Below are positions 58,628 to 64,000 of a DNA stretch of 64,000 nt, piece after piece. The notes beneath the pieces were generated by a model. The model saw nothing but the letters and a program-made list of their open reading frames with translations, was not told the DNA's origin and ran no database searches. Source of the DNA: CAWJTV01 sp963845695 (GTDB taxonomy: Bacteria; Planctomycetota; Planctomycetia; Isosphaerales; Isosphaeraceae); contig CAWJTQ010000019.1 in assembly GCA_963845695.1 (NCBI GenBank), positions 62,001-126,000 on the forward strand. The letters are read 5' to 3'. The translations under genes were made by a program, and so were the position numbers. How positions within the stretch are numbered: position 1 is the first letter of the stretch; each line of letters opens with the position of its first letter.

Positions 58628-59415
58628 GACTGAGCCTCGGGCGGATCATCGCCATGATCCTTCGGCATATCTACATGGTCCCCCGCACCCTCGAGAGCTG
58701 GGCCGAGTCGATCTACTGGCCGGTCGTCAACCTGCTGCTGTGGGGTCTGACGACTCGATGGGTCGAATCGTCTCAGGGATCGGTCCCGCGACTGGCCTTG
58801 ATCGTGCTCACGGGGGTCGTGTTCTGGCAGGTGGTCTGGCGGGCCAACTACGAGATCTCGGTCAATCTGCTGGAGGAGTTCTGGAATCAGAACCTCGTCA
58901 ACCTCTTCGCCACCCCGCTGAGCATCTGGGAATGGTCGATCAGCCTGGTGGTCCTGGGATTGATCAAGAACCTCCTGACGCTGGTCGTCGGCATCGGCGG
59001 CGTCTGGCTCCTGTATCGGCTGAGCATTTTCGAGGTCGGCTGGATGCTCCTGCCGTTCCTGTTTTCGCTGATGATGTCGGGCTGGTTCATGGGGTTCACG
59101 TCCTCGGCGCTGATCATCTATTACGGCAGGAGACTCCAGAGCATGGCCTGGATCCTCGGGTTCGCGCTCTCGCCGCTCAGCGCGGTGTTCTACCCGGTCA
59201 GTGCGCTGCCGGGCTGGGCCCAGCGGATCGCGATCGCCCTGCCGATGACACATGTCTTCGAGGGCATGCGCCAGATCCTCAAGGGCGGACCACTGCCGTT
59301 CGCGGCGCTATGGCTGAGCTTCGGACTCAATGTCCTGTACCTGACGCTGTCGATCCTCTTCTTCGGCTGGATGTTCGAGCGGAGCCGGTCCAAAGGGCTG
59401 GGGCGGCTGGAATGA
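58624..59415 (+). CDS. ABC-2 type transporter, permease subunit
   Basis: 263 residues. Six hydrophobic helices, for example VPRLALIVLTGVVFWQVVWR, ISLVVLGLIKNLLTLVVGIG, WMLLPFLFSLMMSGWFMGFT and AWILGFALSPLSAVFYPVSA; the last is followed by LPGWAQRIAIALPMTHVFEG, the conserved ABC-2 motif. ATGA overlap with the ATPase gene makes a two-gene operon. Substrate unknown. Confidence 0.9.
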   Translation: MRLSLGRIIAMILRHIYMVPRTLESWAESIYWPVVNLLLWGLTTRWVESSQGSVPRLALIVLTGVVFWQVVWRANYEISVNLLEEFWNQNLVNLFATPLSIWEWSISLVVLGLIKNLLTLVVGIGGVWLLYRLSIFEVGWMLLPFLFSLMMSGWFMGFTSSALIIYYGRRLQSMAWILGFALSPLSAVFYPVSALPGWAQRIAIALPMTHVFEGMRQILKGGPLPFAALWLSFGLNVLYLTLSILFFGWMFERSRSKGLGRLE

Positions 59416-59482
59416 TGATCGGGCTGACGATTCACTCGTTGGGCTTCTCCGGCGTACCGCCTTGGCCGTCTCCGTAGACGAT

Positions 59483-61344
59483 CTACCGTTTCATGATCCG
59501 CATGACCGCGGCCGACTCGCCCGGCAGTTCGAGCCGGGAGCCCCGCGGGGTGTCGTCCCATTGGGGGTCGCCGTACAGTCGTTCAACCGGTCCGGACAGA
59601 TCGGGCGGCATCGGCACCTTGGCCGGGGTCTTCCCCAGGTTCAAGGCAACAATCACATGTTCATCCCTGATCTGTCGCAAGTAGACATAGACCGTCTCAT
59701 TCGCGACGAGGTCGGTGAGCGTCCCTCGGCGCAGGGCGGGGGATGCCTTGCGGAGCCGCAACAGGTCGCGGTATGCGGCGAAGAGCCGTTGTTCCTCGGG
59801 GGACCGTCCTGCGGCCGTGAAGGCATCGCGTGGGTCCCCCGGGAAGCCTCCGGGAAAGTCGCGACGGTCGTCCATGTGGCCGGGAAGTCCGATCTCATCT
59901 CCCCAGGTGATCTGAGGGATGCCCCGCGTGGTGAGCAGGAAAGCGACCGCCAGCCGAAGCCGCGCGGGAGTCACGCCCGGCACGCTGGCCAGTCGAGGGG
60001 TGTCGTGGTTGTCCAGGAAGGTAACCAGGAGGTCGGGGCGCGGGTAGAGGCCATCGCGCCGCAATGCCTGGGCCAGCGCGGTCGCCGGGGACTGGCCCGA
60101 GAAGACCGCGGTGGCCGCCTGGTACAGGGGAAAATCGAAGACGGCGTCCACGCCGGGATCAATCCCGTCCCAGCCCGCACGGCCGCCCTGGAAGAAGCTC
60201 AGGTCGGCTGCATCCACGACCCACGCCTCGCCGACAGCGCGGATTCCGGGGTGGACCGTCTTGAGCCGGCGGCTCCAATCCTGCCAGAAGACGCGGTCGA
60301 CCATTGGGTACGTGTCGAGCCGGACCCCGTCGGCCGGGAACAGCGTGATCCACCAGAGCGACTGCTGGATCTGATAGCGGCTCACACGGGGGTTGCGCAT
60401 GTTGAGGTCGGGCAGGATGCCGGCGAACCAGCCATCGGTCACCCCGCGTCGGTCGGCCTCTCGCGGCGTGGGGGTTGGTCAGCGATTCGAACTGAAAGGT
60501 ACACACCGGCGGCCGATCGATCGGCCCGTGGAACCAGTCATCGGTCGGCGGGTGGACGACCCAGCGGTGCTTCGGTCCGGTGTGGCCCAGGACATGGTCC
60601 TGGATCATCTTCAGGCCGAGCCGATGTGCCTCGTCTACCAGAGCGCGATAATCGGACAACGAACCGAACTGGGGATTGGTGTCATAGAAGTTGACAGAGC
60701 AATAGCCATGAAAGTCGGCCATTTTCCGCTGTGTTCCTGCGATGTTCGCCGTGAACCAGGTGGCGCGGCGCGGTAGACCGGCGTCAGCCAAACCGCTGTC
60801 ACGCCGAGGTCGGCCAGGTCAGGAAGCCTCTTGCGGAGGCCGGCGAAGTCGCCACCGTGGTAGGCGTGGGTGTCGCGGCGATCGAGCATCCGGTCGCCTC
60901 CTGCGGACTCGTCGTTCGCCGGATCACCGTTGGCGAAACGGTCGGGCATGACCAGATAGAAGACGTCGTCCGGACCGAACGGCTGGGGCCTGCGCGTGGG
61001 CTTCGCGACCAGGTCCCAGTCGCGCCGGATCGTCCGGCCCCCTGCCGCGACCTCGATCTCGCAGCGACCCACCGCGGCTTCGCCGGGGACCGTCACGTCG
61101 ACGAAGAGCGCGCGCCCGCTCGCCCTGGCTCGATCCTCCCGATCCCGATCGGCCCTCGCGTCACCCGGACCTCGGCCCCGTCTAGACCGGACCCTTCGAT
61201 CAACAGCAGCAGCCTCTGCTCGTCTCGCTCAACCCACCAGGATGGCGGTTCGATGGTCTCGACCACCTGAGCCCCGGCGCTCAATGCTTGAGCGAGCACG
61301 GCGAGGAAGAGCACGGCCTGGCGCGCGAAGTGTCTTCGTCTCAT
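59483..61344 (-). CDS. Secreted GH13 alpha-amylase/neopullulanase-like enzyme (three frameshifts)
   Basis: The start MRRRHFARQAVLFLAVLAQA (ATG 61342-61344) is a signal peptide. An N-terminal Ig-like domain follows (SWWVERDEQRLLLLIEGSGL), then PDDVFYLVMPDRFANGDPAN and YHGGDFAGLRKRLPDLADLG. Later segments: HGYCSVNFYDTNPQFGSLSD; the nucleophile in GVRLDTYPMVD; the acid/base Glu in AVGEAWVVDAA; the third carboxylate in FLDNHDTPRL; and a C-terminal beta domain. Corrections near 61122, 60768 and 60463 join the pieces into ~620 residues. It should cleave alpha-1,4-glucans or cyclodextrins outside the cytoplasm. Convergent with the ABC permease gene. Confidence 0.85.
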
Positions 61345-61667
61345 GAATGCCGAGTCTCCAAGGATCCGTTTTCCGAGGGACGCCGCGGCCGCCAGGCGCG
61401 GCGAGAAGAATCGGTGCCAACCGGGTGTGATCATACCGCTGGTTGCGGCCCGGTTCCTAGCCATTCGCACCAGACGGGACTTCTCGGCCCTTGACACCGG
61501 AATGAGGAGCGATGTAACCTCTGTAGTGCATCTTCTTTTTTCTCTCGCAATTCGACAAGTGAGTGCATTTAGGGACTGGGCGTGCTCTGCTGCGCGCTCA
61601 TCGGTCCGCTGCATCGATGCCACCGCCCTCTCGGCCCGAGGAAAAACACCCCGGCCAAGGAGACTTC

Positions 61668-61904
61668 ATGATGGTTGCCCACGATCCCCGGTGTCGCCTG
61701 GGGGCGCATCTCCTCATCGTGCTCGCACTCAGCATCCCCTGCTTGGTGGTCGGATGTGCGGGTGGAGATGGTTCCAAGCCGGCCAACGTCGACGTGGCGC
61801 AAGAGAAGAAAGTCCAACAGTACATGACAAGTTATCGCGAGCAGATCATTGCCGATAACAAAGCTAAAGCCAAAGCGAAGGCCGAAGCGAAGAAATCGCC
61901 CTGA
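61668..61904 (+). CDS. Small lipoprotein
   Basis: 78 residues from ATG 61668, with AAGGAG at 61657-61662. A hydrophobic stretch AHLLIVLALSIPCLVVGCAG ends in the lipobox LVVGC, so the mature protein should be lipid-anchored at Cys. A short charged tail rich in Lys/Ala follows (DNKAKAKAKAEAKKSP). Such small lipoproteins often precede DUF1559 genes in planctomycetes, as here (124 bp before the next start). Confidence 0.65.
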   Translation: MMVAHDPRCRLGAHLLIVLALSIPCLVVGCAGGDGSKPANVDVAQEKKVQQYMTSYREQIIADNKAKAKAKAEAKKSP

Positions 61905-62028
61905 TCGACCGCCGGACCGCGATTCGAGCGCATGTCGCGTTTTCAACCACGCCGCATCGTACCAGTCCCGTAAGTCTCTCTGGAGTCGTCATTTCACTCA
62001 GCCGAACCGTGTTTCGAGGAGGATTACT

Positions 62029-63171
62029 GTGAATTCGTCATCCCGTCGCGGCTTCACGCTGATCGAGTTGCTGGTGGTTATCGCCATCATTGCCGTGCTC
62101 ATCGCGCTCTTGCTGCCGGCGGTGCAGTCGGCGCGCGAGGCCGCCCGTCGCTCACAATGCACGAACAACCTCAAGCAGATCGGTCTAGCTCTGCACAACT
62201 ACCACACTTCCAACGATGTTTTCCCACTGGGAACCTCGCTGAATCCGGTCAACACGGCGAACGATCCAGGGGTTTGGGCGTCATGGAGCGCTCAATCCCT
62301 CATGCTCGGGTATCTGGAGCAGACGCCGTTGTACAACGCGATCAACTTCAACTGGGGCCCGCTGGCAACAGGTACGACGACCAGTGACGGAACAGGGGGC
62401 ATTAATACGACGGCCACCCACACCCTGATCCAGTCATTCGTGTGCCCCTCCGATCCCTTCTGCGGTGGAGGTCGGCAGAACATCAACGACTATGCTTCCT
62501 GCTTCGGCACGACCGGCCTGCCGCTTTACTATTGGAGCAATACCGGCGGTCCGCCCTTATACAATCAGCAACCGTCCGGGTCGACCGGGATGTTCACGTT
62601 CGCGCTTCCGTACGGGGTCAGGGACTGCACCGACGGCACCTCGAACACCGTTGCCTACGCCGAATGGCTGGTCGGCGACGGTCGGGGTACGGCGCTCGGC
62701 GGTGTGAGTCCGCCCAGCAAATACCGGGGTAACATGTCGGCAGGCGTCTCATCCGTGGGCGGCACCGACCCTGGCACCGTCTACGACGCGTTCTCCAATC
62801 CCCAAGCCTTCCTCACCAACCTCCAGGCCTGCACCGTCGCGTTTCAAGCGGCAACCAGCAGTGGCGTCACCGACATGAAAGGCTGGCGATGGGGTCTCGG
62901 CGCCAGCGGTTACTCGATGTTCAACACCATCCAGACGCCAAACGATAAGCAGTACCCAATCGGCGGCTGTCGCGAGAATTTCCAGGTCGGGGGAGCACCC
63001 TGGCCGGACGCAAGCTTCACCATCGGCGCCGCCAGCAACCACCCCGGCGGATGCAACGTCCTGTTCGCCGACGGCAGCGTTCGATTCGTCAAGGACAGCA
63101 TCAACCGGATGACGTGGTGGGCCCTCGGGACCAAGGGGAATGGCGAGGTCATCAGCTCTGACGCCTACTGA
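62029..63171 (+). CDS. DUF1559 family protein with prepilin-type N-terminus
   Basis: 380 residues from the GTG at 62029, with GAGGAGG 6 bp upstream; the in-frame region before it is not coding. The N-terminus SSSRRGFTLIELLVVIAIIA is a class III prepilin signal (cleavage before Phe), followed by ARRSQCTNNLKQIGLALHNY. The C-terminus has NHPGGCNVLFADGSVRFVKD, the DUF1559 H-X9-DG motif. The protein is exported through a type II/pilin-like route; DUF1559 proteins are extremely abundant in planctomycetes and have no settled function. No frameshift. Confidence 0.92.
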   Translation: MNSSSRRGFTLIELLVVIAIIAVLIALLLPAVQSAREAARRSQCTNNLKQIGLALHNYHTSNDVFPLGTSLNPVNTANDPGVWASWSAQSLMLGYLEQTPLYNAINFNWGPLATGTTTSDGTGGINTTATHTLIQSFVCPSDPFCGGGRQNINDYASCFGTTGLPLYYWSNTGGPPLYNQQPSGSTGMFTFALPYGVRDCTDGTSNTVAYAEWLVGDGRGTALGGVSPPSKYRGNMSAGVSSVGGTDPGTVYDAFSNPQAFLTNLQACTVAFQAATSSGVTDMKGWRWGLGASGYSMFNTIQTPNDKQYPIGGCRENFQVGGAPWPDASFTIGAASNHPGGCNVLFADGSVRFVKDSINRMTWWALGTKGNGEVISSDAY

Positions 63172-63289
63172 TTCGTCGCCGCAAGTTTCCGAGATTCTCC
63201 GAATTCCAGGGATTCCGGGGTCCCCAGGCTCTTCTCGAGTCTGGAACCCCACCCCAGAGGATTCTCATTCAGGACGTACACCGTACCCG

Positions 63290-64000
63290 CTACGATCGCC
63301 GGTTGGCTCGATCGGGAACCAGCGCCGCAATTCCCGCTGCGGCCGAGATGACCGCCAGGAGTTGTGCGAGCAAGCGGATTCCCCATGTCGAGGCGATGGG
63401 GTCGAGGATCTTGGTGCCTGGAAATGCCAGCGCGGCGATCACCTCGTACAAGACCGCCCCGGAGATGCCACCCAGCAAGCCCCCCAGCAGGCCACGACCA
63501 GGCCGGCCGCGACCGCCCAGTCCGATCCCGAAAGCCAGCCCGCCCAAGGCGCCGACAGCCGCCCAGGGGAAGCCGTGCACACACAGGGATGAGGCCATCT
63601 CGACGGACATGTTTCCGGGATCGCGGTCGCGGATATGGGACGCGAGCGGGACTGCGGCGAGGGCCGCTCCGGCTCCCCCGCCCGCACCCAGCACAAGGCC
63701 CAAAAACGCCGCCATGGCGCCGGCCCGGGCGGATGGGCGCGCCAGCCCACCCGCCATGCCCGATGCCAGCCCCACGGTGGCGCCCATCAGACCCAGGGCC
63801 AATGCCGCGTTCCGTGTCGCGGCGGTCATCCGCTCTTCCCACCCGGCGAACAGGAACGTCGAACCCACGAACTGCCTCGCCGTTCCCTTGGGTTTGAAGC
63901 TGTCGAATGTGGCCTCGATTAGCAGCCAGGACACCAGGGCCGCCCCGGCCCCGGCTCCCAGAGCCCAGAGACGTACCGCCCGCGATCCGCCGCTGGCGGG
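63290..64000 (-). CDS. Integral membrane protein, partial (cut by window edge)
   Basis: The frame is open from the right edge (64000) to the stop at 63290, 236 residues. It contains Gly/Ala-rich membrane helices: LALGLMGATVGLASGMAGGL, MAAFLGLVLGAGGGAGAALA, WAAVGALGGLAFGIGLGG, RGLLGGLLGGISGAVLYEVI and LAQLLAVISAAAGIAALV. The N-terminus is missing. No known family; an unassigned GxxxG-rich membrane protein convergent with the DUF1559 gene. Confidence 0.6.
   Translation of the reverse strand, partial: PASGGSRAVRLWALGAGAGAALVSWLLIEATFDSFKPKGTARQFVGSTFLFAGWEERMTAATRNAALALGLMGATVGLASGMAGGLARPSARAGAMAAFLGLVLGAGGGAGAALAAVPLASHIRDRDPGNMSVEMASSLCVHGFPWAAVGALGGLAFGIGLGGRGRPGRGLLGGLLGGISGAVLYEVIAALAFPGTKILDPIASTWGIRLLAQLLAVISAAAGIAALVPDRANRRS

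Noticed and set aside
1..64000. tRNA, rRNA or riboswitch
   Set aside because: No cloverleaf, rRNA-like or conserved aptamer sequence was recognised by eye; a covariance-model search would be needed to exclude them.

Overview
The window is GC-rich bacterial DNA and almost certainly comes from a planctomycete, probably of the Isosphaeraceae type. The evidence is the gene families present: a DUF1559 prepilin-like protein with an H-X9-DG type tail, a DUF1501 + cytochrome c/DUF1549/DUF1553 pair, a planctomycete-type ECF sigma factor overlapping a membrane Ser/Thr kinase, a ThuA-like secreted protein and a giant cyclic-glucan synthase. No rRNA, tRNA or CRISPR array was recognised.

Layout. 0-6 kb: exported-protein fragment, sigma factor, kinase, an Rpn-like nuclease with a tandem array of its own 3' end, a truncated Uma2 start and a HEPN pair. 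6-10.1 kb: a large minus-strand TIR-CHAT-NTPase-TPR (STAND) gene broken by many frameshifts. 10.4-17 kb: iorA, a retropepsin-like protease, DUF1501 and its DUF1549/1553 partner. 17-24 kb: a nucleotidyltransferase pair, a K+ channel/RCK protein, a 2-hydroxyacid dehydrogenase and secreted proteins. 24.1-28.8 kb: a patchwork insert between two copies (about 365 bp) of the thuA-sbcD junction. It holds an ATPase + TOPRIM-like pair inactivated by a 170-bp MITE, gene fragments and an IS701-type element. 28.7-35.5 kb: sbcD, an sbcC/yhaN-like gene and a second ATPase + TOPRIM-like (DUF4276) pair. 37.3-46.4 kb: ndvB-like cyclic beta-glucan synthase. 47.6-55.6 kb: an ABC exporter, then a degraded toxin/nuclease region (ART-like, PIN, PD-(D/E)XK-like and two broken YhcG/DUF1016 genes). 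55.6-64 kb: pentapeptide-repeat membrane protein, ABC-2 transporter, secreted GH13 amylase, lipoprotein, DUF1559 protein and an edge-truncated membrane protein.

Two features cut across the window. First, more than 20 genes or gene segments need a one-base correction to read through, often at homopolymers. This looks more like uncorrected long-read sequence than biology, so 'frameshifted' genes here should not be assumed dead. Second, short palindromic elements occur throughout, between genes and also inside coding sequence (iorA; twice in ndvB, in frame).

The best candidates for an undescribed system are the two ATPase/TOPRIM-like pairs beside the SbcCD-like genes and the TIR-CHAT STAND protein. 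The MITE insertion is the cleanest observation: removing the element and one copy of its 5-bp target duplication restores an uninterrupted 163-residue reading frame.
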